Shown here piece by piece: positions 39,501 to 48,500 of a stretch of DNA of 64,000 nucleotides. Under the pieces are notes generated by a model that did not search any database, was not told the origin of the DNA, and saw only the letters and a program-made list of their open reading frames with translations. Origin of the DNA: Priapulus caudatus (Eukaryota; Priapulida; Priapulimorpha; Priapulimorphida; Priapulidae); the NCBI RefSeq assembly GCF_000485595.1, contig NW_014577311.1, forward strand, positions 123,176-187,175, given 5' to 3'. Every line of letters starts with the position of its first letter. Within the stretch, counting starts at the first letter, position 1. A program made the translations under genes and the position numbers.

Positions 39501-40973
39501 TTCTTGTTTTCCACCTTGCTCATAACCGTGTATGAATAGCATTCTGCATGTTTTACATTAATTTTATTCATTAAGATTGAACACACCAAGTGTTTTGGTT
39601 GAAAGCAATCTTTTGAAAAATTACATAACAATTAATTTATGTGTAATATTCCAAGTTTGGTGGTCATAATTTACATATTCCATAGGGGCGACAATCTATA
39701 ACTAGAGTCATTGCAATGTGGATTATCACTGTATAAAGGAAGATTAGTGATGAGATTCCGGAAGGGGGTAGCTAGGATTTAATCAATGATCTTGTAGATT
39801 TATATACACACAGGGGACCAGTGTGTCACGTTCTGTTAGGTTTTCGCATTGTGACCATCATCTACCAATTACAAGTGGAGTAACTTTGCAGTGCCATTCA
39901 CAACATATCCCATCACTCTCAGAGCTCTTATTGCTATTAGCTCGAAAATCTTTCATACTGAATCTAGCATACCAATCTTACATATTTTATGTTTCATCCT
40001 GCAGGGTGATGTGATTCTGGAGAGCAAATGGCTCATAGAGACGGTCACAAAAATCTGCATCGTCTCCCGAAAGCTGGACATGGTCCATCTGGAGGCTAGT
40101 GGAAGGTCAGTAGCAATGCTCTCAGCCAGTAGTGGGATTTTTGTTTCCTATGAAATCATCCAAAGAATCTTATAATCTTATAGTGGAGAATCTCGTGGAG
40201 AAATCTTATAGAAACTGGTCATCAGATTTGTGATTGCAGAGTATATTTTTATGTTTGTGTTTCATGTGATAGAAAGTCGTTTATTTGAATAATTTTTACC
40301 TTCGGCATGAGCGTATTTGCATTTAGAAGTCATCTTAAACCTGTTTATTGATTTTTTGTAGTGGTCATATTGCTGTGCTTTTTATAACAGCTGTGTTGTT
40401 TTCGGTCTGCTGTGCGCTCCACAAGGACCTCTATGGTTTGGTCGAATTGGTTTGTTTATATATAATAGTTGTGCATGTGTTAGATTGCTCATTGCTGCAT
40501 GTATTTTAATGGAATTAAACTGCAATTGCACCTTGCATTACAGCATTTCGCACACTATGGCAGACGGCAAGATGGGAGTAATTGAATTCCAGATGGGCGA
40601 AGAACCTTCGATAGCAAAATCTAAGACTGGTAACCTGACCGTGGTGAGTAAACGTAGGCAATTACTAATAGAAGCTGTGCTTAAAAGTTGTACTTTCCCG
40701 CATCGTTGTAAGCAACTCCAAGTTATTTAATAATCAAGACAAAATTCTTCACCAGTTTACCTAAAACCATGGGGATAATGAACTTTGTTCTGTGGGAGCC
40801 TTTTAAGTATATGTACTTTCATTTATTTACTATTGAAATGCAAGTTTTCCATCAGTAGACTGAATAATTGACTGTCATTGTGGTGGAACTCATGTGTTGC
40901 CTATTAATCCATAATGTTAATTTTTCTAATCTTCCAGGTTACTGCTTCCAACGGTTACGCCAATGGATTCTGA
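18600..40973 (+). CDS. MYO1C: Class I unconventional myosin, MYO1C/MYO1H-like, complete
   Basis: Twenty-two exons with matching phases: 18600-18725, 19035-19150, 25057-25255, 25664-25744, 26055-26234, 26388-26486, 26639-26749, 26898-26969, 28814-28933, 32938-33111, 34373-34576, 34734-34910, 35060-35283, 36142-36401, 36752-36891, 37147-37335, 38136-38291, 38411-38552, 38811-38881, 40005-40105, 40544-40643, 40938-40973. They total 3078 nt, 1025 aa, close to the 1028-aa mammalian Myo1c form. The start is the ATG at 18600, giving [13 protein letters not shown] as in Myo1c. Domains: motor (about 10-690), three IQ-type repeats (about 690-765), TH1 tail with a PH-like lipid-binding core (about 800-1025), no SH3. 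Known role: single-headed actin motor linking membranes to actin via calmodulin light chains and phosphoinositides. Donor GTGCGC of exon 15 is weak. MYO1H is the alternative vertebrate name; the invertebrate gene may be pro-orthologous to both. Confidence 0.93.
18790..18838 (+). repeat. (CT)n then (TA)n microsatellite in myosin intron 1
   Basis: A CTCTCT run at about 18790-18823 followed by TATATATATA to 18838. Confidence 0.75.
20755..20791. mobile_element. CARGAG-family micro-palindrome, 37 bp
   Basis: CAAGAGCGTATAAAGAAG against a near-exact complement. A perfect 7-bp repeat ATATAAT flanks it (20748-20754 and 20792-20798). It lies in myosin intron 2. Small mismatches between the arms suggest it is older than the copy at 14765. 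Confidence 0.85.
21364..21828. repeat. Complex tandem array of 34-bp units with CCGGCCGG dyads
   Basis: The core unit includes AGAGTCGCCCGACTCAGTCG and repeats every 34 bp (21381, 21415, 21449). Variants carry AGCCGGCCGGCTCGATC and GCGTAGTGTGTCC. After an interruption at about 21590-21660 the array resumes. Each unit is itself a partial palindrome (CGACTC/GAGTCG). It lies in myosin intron 2. Confidence 0.8.
22785..22860. mobile_element. Fragment related to the GTAC-rich element at 42730
   Basis: AGGGTCTATGT, CCCCAGG, then CGGTACGGTCCGGTATAC resemble the ends of the 42730-42976 element. No mirrored second end is evident, so it is probably a remnant. Confidence 0.4.
22892..23490. mobile_element. 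TTAA-flanked inverted-repeat element, copy 2 of the AGGGACAG family
   Basis: TTAA at 22888-22891 and 23491-23494. It is an inverted, diverged copy of 3920-4507 along its whole length (599 versus 588 bp). The right end CCTAGAGGCTACTGTCCCT is intact; the left end is degraded. It lies in myosin intron 2. Confidence 0.8.
23546..24009. mobile_element. GGCCCGTAG-ended element with a nested G-rich insert
   Basis: Short ends GGCCCGTAG and CTACGGGCC are bordered on both sides by TGCATATGCA (23536-23545 and 24010-24019), a candidate 10-bp duplication that is itself palindromic. A 171-bp G/C-run element (23611-23781) is embedded in it. Open frames here come from low-complexity sequence. Confidence 0.55.
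23611..23781. mobile_element. G-run element with GTGTACAGG-type ends, copy 1
   Basis: The left end AGGGCCGTGTGCAGG and right end CCTGTACACGCCCCT are imperfect inverted repeats. Its reverse complement aligns along its length with 58383-58561, including the GTCTAACC-TAACCCAAA and GCGAGCACGC blocks. Confidence 0.65.
24029..24274. mobile_element. Inverted-repeat element with internal 52-bp tandem repeats
   Basis: The termini AGCCCGGCGCACACGTGAGT and the complement form arms of about 50 bp. Between them a ~52-bp unit (ATGAGTCATTTTACTCACGT plus GCGGCGGATTTTCGTTGAG) repeats about three times. No perfect target duplication was found (GTACGGTA versus GTACTGAT). It lies in myosin intron 2, about 800 bp before exon 3. 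Confidence 0.7.
24905..24960 (+). repeat. (TA)n-rich microsatellite in myosin intron 2
   Basis: Runs of TATATATA ending at 24960, about 95 bp before the exon 3 acceptor. Confidence 0.7.
25057..25744 (+). CDS. MYO1C: Myosin exons 3-4: P-loop and switch I
   Basis: Exon 3 (25057-25255) encodes GESGAGKT (residues 105-112), the nucleotide-binding P-loop, and ends LLQSNPVLE. Exon 4 (25664-25744) encodes AFGNAKT and NDNSSRFGK (switch I, 157-165). All catalytic residues expected of an active myosin ATPase are present. This is a detail of the 18600-40973 gene. Confidence 0.93.
25791..25942 (+). repeat. (ATC)n trinucleotide repeat in myosin intron 4
   Basis: Imperfect ATC units interrupted by GTC, GC and TTA, about 150 bp, between exons 4 and 5. 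Ile-rich and Met-rich open frames across it are not genes. Confidence 0.85.
27043..27735 (+). repeat. Hairpin-headed dispersed repeat, copy 1
   Basis: It starts TTAGCTCGTCTGACGTAGTC, where CTGAC-GTA-GTCAG forms a small hairpin, then GTCCGTCCGG runs and CAACAGTTGGGCACAAATCT. It aligns with 54480-55200 in the same orientation through CTGTTAACAAAGGACTGA to about TTGAACAAGGTTTACGC. It fills much of myosin intron 8. No open frame. Confidence 0.75.
29124..29147 (+). CDS. Candidate 24-nt microexon of the myosin gene
   Basis: In intron 9, a TTTGTTTTCAAATATGCAG acceptor and a GTGAGTAT donor bracket 24 nt encoding HRADKLSY, in frame (phase 0 on both sides) between exons 9 and 10. It would lengthen the loop just before the [11 protein letters not shown] switch II strand by eight residues. 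Mammalian Myo1c has a loop of similar length there, whereas other class I myosins are shorter. It may be constitutive, alternative, or chance. Confidence 0.45.
29670..29827 (+). repeat. CT-rich microsatellite in the myosin intron
   Basis: About 155 bp of TCTCTC and CCCTCT units, just before the palindromic element at 29901. Confidence 0.8.
29901..32217. mobile_element. 2.3-kb inverted duplication with a 296-bp loop
   Basis: The left arm (29901-30923) and right arm (31220-32217) are mirrored over about 1 kb. Both outer ends contain TAGTCTACTAGCC, and both inner ends stop at a shared TTCGCTTGCGATA. The loop is 30924-31219. Each arm carries the 3' half of a CXC-domain gene facing outward; only the loop has the upstream part. 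No clear target duplication. It is either a transposon with very long terminal repeats that captured a gene, or a fold-back duplication. It lies in the intron between myosin exons 9 and 10. Confidence 0.75.
30927..31678 (+). pseudogene. Decayed XPG-like / CXC-domain gene fragment
   Basis: The frame from 30927 reads [10 protein letters not shown] followed by [11 protein letters not shown], a motif like the helix-hairpin region of XPG/FEN1-type nucleases (GCD..-GxGK-AL). After a frame change near 31215 the frame to the stop at 31676-31678 reads [20 protein letters not shown] and [12 protein letters not shown], then a cysteine-rich CXC/tesmin-like block ([19 protein letters not shown]) and an acidic tail. 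Another frame slip is likely near 30980, since the bases just upstream read INATVTKLG in a different frame. I recall this domain order from multicopy uncharacterised genes in cnidarians and other invertebrates. The 5' half is missing at the arm junction, so it is not functional as it stands. A second, antisense copy of the 3' half is at about 30470-30923. Confidence 0.7.
32302..32420. repeat. G-run repeat remnant followed by (CG)n/(CA)n
   Basis: AGGGGCGGATCAAGAGGGGG, GGGGGTCCGGACCCCCC, then CACGCACGCGCGCG and (CA)n to 32420. The GGGGTCCGGACCCC core recalls the elements at 23611 and 58383. Confidence 0.6.
33271..33992 (+). repeat. Hairpin-headed dispersed repeat, TAGCTCACC subtype
   Basis: It starts TTAGCTCACCTTGACATCGT, forming a stem (AGCTCA-CTTGAC / GTCAAG-TGAGCT), then GGGTCGTCGTCCG and repeated GTCCGTCC. 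It ends in GGTGAGCTA at about 33992, the complement of the start. It lies in the myosin intron after exon 10. Similar architecture to 27043 and 54480. Confidence 0.6.
36021..36115 (+). repeat. 19-bp minisatellite, 5 copies, next to a splice acceptor
   Basis: CCAGCACTAGATAGTTCTT repeats at 36021, 36040, 36059, 36078 and 36097. It ends about 25 bp before the exon 14 acceptor (36141). Confidence 0.85.
36142..36891 (+). CDS. MYO1C: Myosin exons 14-15: converter end and IQ neck
   Basis: Exon 14 carries the Myo1c-like [18 protein letters not shown] and [10 protein letters not shown], then IQ1 ([13 protein letters not shown]). Exon 15 carries IQ2 ([13 protein letters not shown], degenerate first position) and IQ3 ([14 protein letters not shown]), then HEPPCEANA. 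Three calmodulin-binding repeats match the Myo1c neck. The intron between them splits the neck inside IQ1-IQ2. This is a detail of the 18600-40973 gene. Confidence 0.88.
37147..40973 (+). CDS. MYO1C: Myosin exons 16-22: TH1 membrane-binding tail
   Basis: The tail begins [18 protein letters not shown] and SVLDKVW, continues [16 protein letters not shown], then the PH-like core [12 protein letters not shown] (residues 883-894), [32 protein letters not shown], and ends SGNLTVV-type residues plus a short NGYANGF tail. No SH3 or GPA-rich segment follows, so this is a short-tailed class I myosin. Part of the 18600-40973 gene. Confidence 0.9.
39141..39170 (+). repeat. (AT)n microsatellite in the myosin intron
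   Basis: About 30 bp of ATATAT between exons 19 and 20. Confidence 0.75.
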
Positions 40974-42588
40974 ACAGCATTTGATTGAGTACTCCAGTCC
41001 AAGTCTGTGGAGTGGATGTATATGTCACCTGACTGTGTATAAGCCCAACTTGCATTAAAAAATGCCTTCTGATATGTTCCAGTCATCAGGTCATGAACGT
41101 TTTCCCACCATAAAAATGCTTATAATTTATTTTGCCTACATAAACAAACCACAGTTATTCACTGGAGTTGTAGGGGACTTGGAGAATCACCTTTTGTTGT
41201 TAATCAACAGAATGAGCATGGTGCCAGAGCTGGTGCAATGTGTGTTCAGAATTAATAAATGAAATGCTTCTCCTTACTTTGTGTACAGTGAACAAGATAG
41301 ATTCCTGTCATATTTGCTCTAGACAGTTTTGTAGTTAATATAATATTGTTTTATAATCCGGTGTTTTATATATTTGTTACTGAATTGCAACATATTGAAG
41401 TCATGAGCAGCTGTACATTATATAACTGCTAACATCAAATGTAGTTGCTCTTTTACTTGTGACATATCGGTTATCGTATCCTCCCTGTGGTTGTTTAAAT
41501 TTCTGTTTACGTTCCGTGGACCTATTTATTGTTCGTTAACTGCCAGTCTTAGTCCACATACAACTCGTGTTGTAGAAAATTTATAGCTGCATAGACCTTT
41601 CTGTAGCATGGTGGAGTCTGTGTTATACTTTGTACTCTTATATAGCAATTCAAGAAACATTGAATGTGAATATAAATTTATTTGAAACATACACCCTAAA
41701 TGATCATGTGCAGAAAGAATTGTAATAAATATGCTACCAAATTGTTATTTATGAATAAGATTGCATAAAGTGACATAGATAAAATAAATGGAAAAATTAC
41801 CAAGATAGTTTGTGACACATCCCTTGCTCCTAATTATGACAACCTGGTTTTTGCATTTGTTACCACTCTGGTCACTTTTTGTTGTATATACACAGACACA
41901 TTGTTGTATACATGCCTTATATTACTGTATATTGTGGACTGATTTTATTAACTGCTAGATTTGTATTGATTTATCTGTCATACATTTCGTAATAAAGTAG
42001 CTTTTGATGAATGTAATAATTACATATTTTCTTGTGCATAACAACTAGGCATAGTCACCTTAGCTCTGCCTGTAGGTGTGGTGCTATGGTGACATTTTGC
42101 AACACACATACTGTACAGTACGAAGAGCACTTAATATTTTTCTACTATTGCGGTGCAATATTTGTTACGTGTTCATGTCCATAATGATGTAATGCAACGA
42201 CTTCTCTAGAAACAAAATGTGCATCTAAAAATCAGTTGCACCTTGAGAATAGAATATAACATGTAAAATAACATATATATAATACATTATAACAACGTAC
42301 CATAATTATTATTCTCAGCAGAATATAACCCGTATACATATAAGTTTTATCCAAGTGAGTTCAGCTCCTGTACCAAAGGAAGTTACTAAAGAGTTATAAA
42401 TAGCCTTCTTAACAGCAACAAGGATTCCACACTTGCAGTTACAATCATTTCAATAAATATTAAAGTTTATATCGGGAAAACACCTTGGATGAAACAGAGT
42501 GCTCCAATTTAGATGCATTGCAATCCTGTAATCCCAAAGCAATCGAAATTAAACGTCCAGCAGTAGAAAGTCGTACGTGTAAATCTGG
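40974..42588 (+). other. Myosin 3' UTR and downstream intergenic sequence
   Basis: AT-rich with no open frame of note. Several AATAAA candidates occur (41254-41259, 41991-41996), so the UTR could be about 0.3 or 1 kb. Confidence 0.45.
41254..41259 (+). terminator. Candidate poly(A) signal, myosin gene
   Basis: First AATAAA after the stop at 40973. A second at 41991-41996 is followed by a TG-rich stretch. Confidence 0.4.
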
Positions 42589-43304
42589 CTGGGTTTACAC
42601 TATCGACTTTATGCAGGCAACTAGGCGGTTTTTCTTCTTTCTACCAACATCTCTATATATGTTGAAAGCGATCCGTTATCAACCGCGAGGCGGCAAACGT
42701 TTCAACATATGACCCGGCGTGTGGCTCATAGGGTCTATGTCCCCCAGGGTACTGCCGGAACGTACCCTGGCCCGGTCCGGTATACCGGAACGTACCCTGG
42801 TAACTATTTGATATGGTTAGGGTTAGGGTTAGGGAGTAGGCGTAGGCAACTCCCTAGACTCGTTAGTGGAGTAGGCGAGGTACGGTCCGGCATATTAGAT
42901 AGTACCAGGGTACGTTCCGGTGTGCCAGACCGTACCCAGGGTACGTTCCGGCAGTACCCTGGAGGACATAAACCCTCTCAGCCGTAGTGTGCACATGAGG
43001 CGACTCGGATACGCATTTTTCCATGTATTCCATGCTGCCAGCATGGCGCCTAAAGCACAAACGTGCTCTCCCCCTAGGTGGACAGACACACCTCCTAATT
43101 GCTGTTCTACGAGTGGCCAGCATGGCAAAAACCTATACAATTCAGCAATACCGAGTTGGGCAAATAGAATATGTTCTAATCGTCCAACCAGTTGTTAGTA
43201 AACAGTTGCTCACGCGACTTTTGCGTTTACACTGCCGCTTGTACAACTGCAAAGTTCGTATAATTCGCCAATTTCACTGCATAAAGTCGGTAGTGTAAAC
43301 CCAG
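42589..43304. mobile_element. Inverted-repeat element with CTGGGTTTACACT ends
   Basis: The left end CTGGGTTTACACTATCGACT is mirrored at 43282-43304, with one mismatch in the first 20 bases and further similarity inside. No convincing target duplication. It encloses the GTAC-rich element at 42730-42976. Confidence 0.55.
42730..42976. mobile_element. GTAC-rich MITE with an internal telomere-like (TTAGGG)3
   Basis: The left end AGGGTCTATGTCCCCCAGGG is mirrored at the right. Inside are several GGTACGTTCCGG/GTACCCTGG blocks in both orientations and three TTAGGG units (42817-42834). Non-coding. Confidence 0.7.
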
Positions 43305-43358
43305 CTTAATACAATGTTTAATGTGTAATAAACGTGTAATTTGCACACCCATGCACAC

Positions 43359-43383
43359 ACGTACGTACGTACACACGCACGTA

Positions 43384-43419
<36 letters not shown>

Positions 43420-43430
43420 CACACACACAT
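43359..43430. repeat. (CGTA)n/(CGCA)n/(CA)n microsatellite before the gap
   Basis: Tetranucleotide CGTA and CGCA units merging into CACACA. Confidence 0.85.
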
Positions 43431-43507
43431 TACTCAGTATTAAATGAGCAAATAAAAAACAGATCAGTGTCACAATATTATTTACAGTCAGATTAACTAA
43501 TGGCATA

Positions 43508-44000
43508 NNNNNNNNNNNNNNNNNNNNNNNNNNNNNNNNNNNNNNNNNNNNNNNNNNNNNNNNNNNNNNNNNNNNNNNNNNNNNNNNNNNNNNNNNNNNN
43601 NNNNNNNNNNNNNNNNNNNNNNNNNNNNNNNNNNNNNNNNNNNNNNNNNNNNNNNNNNNNNNNNNNNNNNNNNNNNNNNNNNNNNNNNNNNNNNNNNNNN
43701 NNNNNNNNNNNNNNNNNNNNNNNNNNNNNNNNNNNNNNNNNNNNNNNNNNNNNNNNNNNNNNNNNNNNNNNNNNNNNNNNNNNNNNNNNNNNNNNNNNNN
43801 NNNNNNNNNNNNNNNNNNNNNNNNNNNNNNNNNNNNNNNNNNNNNNNNNNNNNNNNNNNNNNNNNNNNNNNNNNNNNNNNNNNNNNNNNNNNNNNNNNNN
43901 NNNNNNNNNNNNNNNNNNNNNNNNNNNNNNNNNNNNNNNNNNNNNNNNNNNNNNNNNNNNNNNNNNNNNNNNNNNNNNNNNNNNNNNNNNNNNNNNNNNN
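43508..44000. other. Assembly gap (493 N)
   Basis: Continuous N from 43508 to 44000. The right flank resumes inside a (CA)n array, so the gap probably reflects unresolved repeat. Open frames spanning it are meaningless. Confidence 0.99.
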
Positions 44001-44021
44001 ACACACACACACACACACACA

Positions 44022-44060
<39 letters not shown>

Positions 44061-44500
44061 ACACACACACAGACGTTCACGCACACGTACACACACGTAC
44101 AAGCACATGTACAAACACGTACACGCACACGTACACACACGTACACTACATGCACACATACACACACGTACGCACACGTACACGTGTGCGTGTACGTGTG
44201 TGTACGTGTGCGTGTACGTGTGTACATGCACACGTACACACACATACACAAACACGTACACACACACATGTACACGTACACGCACACGTACACGCACACG
44301 TACACACACGTACACGTACACGTACACACACGTACACGCACACGCACACGCACACACACGTACACGCACACTCACACACAAACGCGCAAACACATGTACA
44401 CACCCACACGCACGCACGCACACGTACACACCCACACGCACGCACAAACGCGCACGCACACATGCACACACGCACACGCACGAATGGACGCAAAACCGAA
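44001..44500. repeat. (CA)n / CACGTA microsatellite array
   Basis: About 500 bp of CACACA mixed with ACACGTAC units. A strand-switched patch at about 44180-44225 (GTGTGCGTGTACG) makes a large dyad within the array. Confidence 0.9.
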
Positions 44501-44549
44501 CACATACATGTATACGCTTCAAGAGCGTATATAAAGTGAATACATAATT

Positions 44550-44640
44550 TAAATTATATATATATTGATATATATATATATATATATACTATATATATAT
44601 ATTATATATATGTATATTATAATTATTATATATATATATA
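44550..44640. repeat. (AT)n microsatellite
   Basis: TATATATA runs with short TTATAA interruptions. Confidence 0.8.
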
Positions 44641-45116
44641 AACAGTGTAGTTAAACAGTGTAATCAAAAATGGAAATATAAGCTTGTTTACTGCAAATAT
44701 TTCTTTCTGTAAGTAAGATTTCGCAGTCACCATGGAGTGCTGAACATGACCGTCATCGTCCCTGGTTGATGCTTAAGTCAGAGATGGTATGTTGGCAATC
44801 AAACACGTGCGCGCGCACGCACGCACGCACGCACATATATGTACCTCGGGTACATATCTGTAGACTGTATAGTACCTGATACGACAACAACCCCTTGAGC
44901 ACAAATATGCTGGTCTTAAAAGTGTCGACTTATGCAAGTTTTACTGTACTTTCTATTTCATGCAAACAAGTGACAGATCCAGGGGGCAGGAGACACCCAC
45001 CCCCCACATTTTTGAACAAACACGTACATAGAAGCAAATATCATGTACAATTGTACATGATCTTTGATAGAAGCGAGTGGCCTTGTCGGTCTGTGCCCCC
45101 TTTTTTTATCAAAACT

Positions 45117-45217
45117 GGACTCGGACTCGGACTCGGACTCGGGTGGTGTGGACTCGGACTCGAACTCGGGTGGCGCGGACTCGGACTCGGACTCGGACTC
45201 GGGGGTGCGGACTCGAC
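45117..45217 (+). repeat. GGACTC hexanucleotide array
   Basis: GGACTC units in three blocks separated by GGGTGG-type linkers. Confidence 0.85.
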
Positions 45218-45445
45218 TACAACACTGATGTGATAGTGATAACTAGAGCACGTATATCTGCGTAGATGATACATATATGCTACATATGCTCTGGTATAAC
45301 ATTACCTATCGATACGACCATAAGAACGGCCGTAGATATATACACAGTGTTGTTTGCATCTAAAGAACGACGGTCGGTAGTACACACACGATAGATACCA
45401 TATATTATCATCCGTGCGAGTACTGCATTGCCCGGTTGTGTAAAA

Positions 45446-45494
45446 CGTCACGCGTTTTGCCACTTGATGACGTTTATGTGTGGATGTGACGTAG
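45446..45494 (+). promoter_or_regulatory. Cluster of CRE half-sites before the phosphatase start codon
   Basis: CGTCA (45446-45450), TGACG (45468-45472) and TGACGTAG (45487-45494) lie within 80 bp upstream of the ATG at 45522. This is suggestive of a CREB/ATF-type core promoter, but the motif is short and could be chance. Confidence 0.3.
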
Positions 45495-45521
45495 TTCACC
45501 AGCATGGTCGGAAAGTGAGCG

Positions 45522-48500
45522 ATGGAAAAAGACACCGAAGCCATTTTACGACGAACATTGAGTGATATAGGCTCCGAATTAAAACAGAATGAAGGTTCAC
45601 CGATAGTTCTTAACACAGTCTACCTCACGGATGCAGAGGTTGAAGGAGAATGTATCGACTGGCTGCTGCAATACCTTCGGCAAAAGTAAGGACCATATGA
45701 TCGCATCCCCTCTGTCAACATTGAACACACTGTCACTTATCTGTAAACTGTACTGTACTTTTCTACCTGTTTTCAACTTGCTTATCTGTTCCGTGTGGGT
45801 ATCATTTGACGAAGCAACGTGATTACAGATGCTTGTGCATCTTGAGATTCTGTATTGCTGCTACATTTCCTAAGCGTACGTACTTTGGTGTCAGTATAAG
45901 GTATTATGTGTATACAGTATAACTGGAACTGGGTAGGGGCGTTTTTTGGTGAGACAGACACTAGCCTGTGCCAAATAGTAATACTATTTATATACACCTG
46001 ATGTTCATAGCGATTTACATGAACACTGAGGGATGAGAAAGTTTGCATGTATCATTAAATTTTGCACACATATAATGTATGTTGTAGCTCATACAATCAT
46101 ACATCACTGAGTCTGTAGTCTGTACTTGGTCTTGATCTTGATCTTGATATGATACACCGACACTAACCAATTCTGGCGTGGGGTCGGCAGGAGTCGAGAG
46201 AGGGCACAGGCACTTGGAGCGTTTCAATAAAATATAATGCTAAATAAATATGAAATCTATTTACTATATATACCAAAGTCTTAATGTTTCTCTAGGCCTA
46301 CTCTCTTTCTCCTATTATTGCCGACAATTTCCTGTAAATGCCATCCAAATGCTCATCTGCAACACATGCTGGCTGCCGCACGCTAGCTGCTGCACACTGA
46401 CACATCAATATATAGCAGGTAGGAAAGCGTGAGCACTGCCAAAATTTGCTCGACGCTCGCTTGATTTCACACGAATACAACACAAATATTCAACCATTCT
46501 ACTCCATCTTTGTTTCTATTTGAAGGACAGTGTTCACTTCTTATACAAACATAGTGTCTGTGTTCGTAACCGAGCTGTGTCACGTGAAATCACACAAAGC
46601 CTGACGAAATTCTCGCGTTCGCTCCCGTTGCGCAGTTTATGTAAATGGCTCTCGGAATCAGGAAACACCTACCGGCGCTCTTCGTGACCTCATTTTTACG
46701 CCGCAACGCTGTAACGTTTTTGCAACGCTCTACTGGTGGCTTTGACGAGGCTCGTACGGGAGTTGGAAAGCAGCGTGGTAGTTTCCCAAAATGCAGTGCG
46801 CCGCCTATAGCCCTGTACTTGCAGCCATTTACATAAACTGCGCAACGGGAGCAAACGCGAGAATTTCGGCAGGCTTTGTGTGATTTCGCGTGACACAGCT
46901 CAGTTACGATCACAGACAGTACTGTATGTTTTTATAACAAGTGAACACTGTCCTTCAAATAGAAACAAAGATGGAGTAGAATGGTTGAATATTTGTGTTG
47001 TATTCGTGTGAAATCAAGCGAGCGTCGAGCGAATTTTTTGGCAGCACGCTTTCCTACCTGCTATATATTTATGTGTCAGTGTGCAGCAGCTAGTGTGCGG
47101 CAGCCAGCGTGTGTTGCAGATGAGCATTTGGACGGCATTTACAGGAAATTGTCGGCAATAATAGGTAAAAGAGAGTAGGCCTAGAGAAACATTAAAGCCG
47201 CAATATGCACATCCAAATGCTAATTTCTCCAGTACTAGACTAGCAAATACTTCGTGGCATGCATAATCACACTACCTTATGACAAAATAAACTCTAGTTC
47301 CTCCCATTTCACTGCGCGTTTGCTTAATACCCACAAGAAAGAGGTGCGAAATCTGGCAATCTGGCGCCAACGCCGAATTGTTTGCCAAACAATTTAGCCC
47401 TGAATCGGTTAGGTGACGTCACATGTTGTTACGGGTTGCACCCGCTGTACGGTTGCTTGGCAGAACAACGCGAACGTGTCAACAACATCGGAGAATTTAA
47501 ACAACATTGGAGGTATTTTTAAATGCTTTTTATAAGACAACGCGCAGTGAAATGGGAGGAACTAGAGTTTATTTTGTCATAAGGTAGTATGGTTATGCAT
47601 GACACGAAGTATTTGCTAGTCTAATACTGGCGAAATTAGCGTTTGGATGCGCATATTGCAGCTTTAAGACTTTGGTAGTAAATAGATTTCGTATTTATTT
47701 AGCATTATTACCTCCGCCCAACAGAGTTGGAGGAGGTTATGTGATCGGTCTCGTGTGTTCGTATGTTAGTGTGTTCGTGTGTTAGTGTGTTCGCGCGATC
47801 GATATTAGCGCGTCGAGTCAAGCCAGCCAGCCAGCCACAGCCGGCTCCAGCAGCAGTCAGCAGCAGCCAGCAGCGAGCGGCGAGCCAGCTTGTAACACAT
47901 ACATGTTACATGGGTATATCATGGGTTATTCGTGTGTTCGTGAGTCGTATGGTCTATGGCGTATGTTGCTGGCAGAGGTATGGACTTTCCGTGAGTGCCC
48001 TATGAGTATTTTATTGAAACGCTCCAAGTGCCTGTGAGAGAGGGCTGCCTGTTTAGTCACAGTTTAGGCTTGTTTTGAAGGCCTCAACTGATTTACCACA
48101 GACGATATTGTCCTCCAGCTGGTTCCAATCCACGATTATTGTACTAGTATTGTACTTACACATGAAAATATGTATGTAAATTGGAAAAATGTCCTAGTTT
48201 GTGCGTGGGCCATATGATAAGGCAGCTAAATTCCTATCTTGTTCTGTATAAGTTAACATTGATTTTTATTTATCCTGCCTCATCACAGTGTCACAGATGG
48301 ACAGTAACAAATACAGCGCAATTTCAGTTGACACACCTTATCATCTCAAAATGAGATGGTCACTGTATCAATCACTGAATGCTATACATATTTATACTAC
48401 GTATGTCACTACATGTATCCAGGGGTAGAAATTAACTTTTGAACAACCTTGGGAGTCCTGCCCTCAAAAAGAGGGAATTCGCAACAAAATGAGGGAGTCC

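Larger units (their letters stand above)
46190..48045. mobile_element. Outer palindromic element hosting nested insertions
   Basis: The left arm (about 46190-46280) contains GGCACTTGGAGCGTTTC and TAATGCTAAATAAATA and ends CCAAAGTC just before TTAA. The right arm resumes GACTTTGG at 47668 and mirrors the left to about 48045, interrupted by an insert at about 47707-47998 (CCTCCGCCCAACAGAGTTGG and GCCAGCCAGCC). The original centre would have been CCAAAGTCTTAAGACTTTGG. It lies in intron 1 of the phosphatase gene. Confidence 0.65.

Noticed and set aside
42817-42834. Chromosome end or telomere
   Set aside because: Only three TTAGGG units within a MITE with unique sequence on both sides.
43318-44534. 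Long open frames across the N gap and CA repeats on both strands
   Set aside because: They read through N and dinucleotide repeats (Cys-Val, His-Thr). No family similarity.
46590-46913. Cysteine-containing open frames on both strands
   Set aside because: They fall in the internal dyad of the 907-bp palindromic element and mirror each other.
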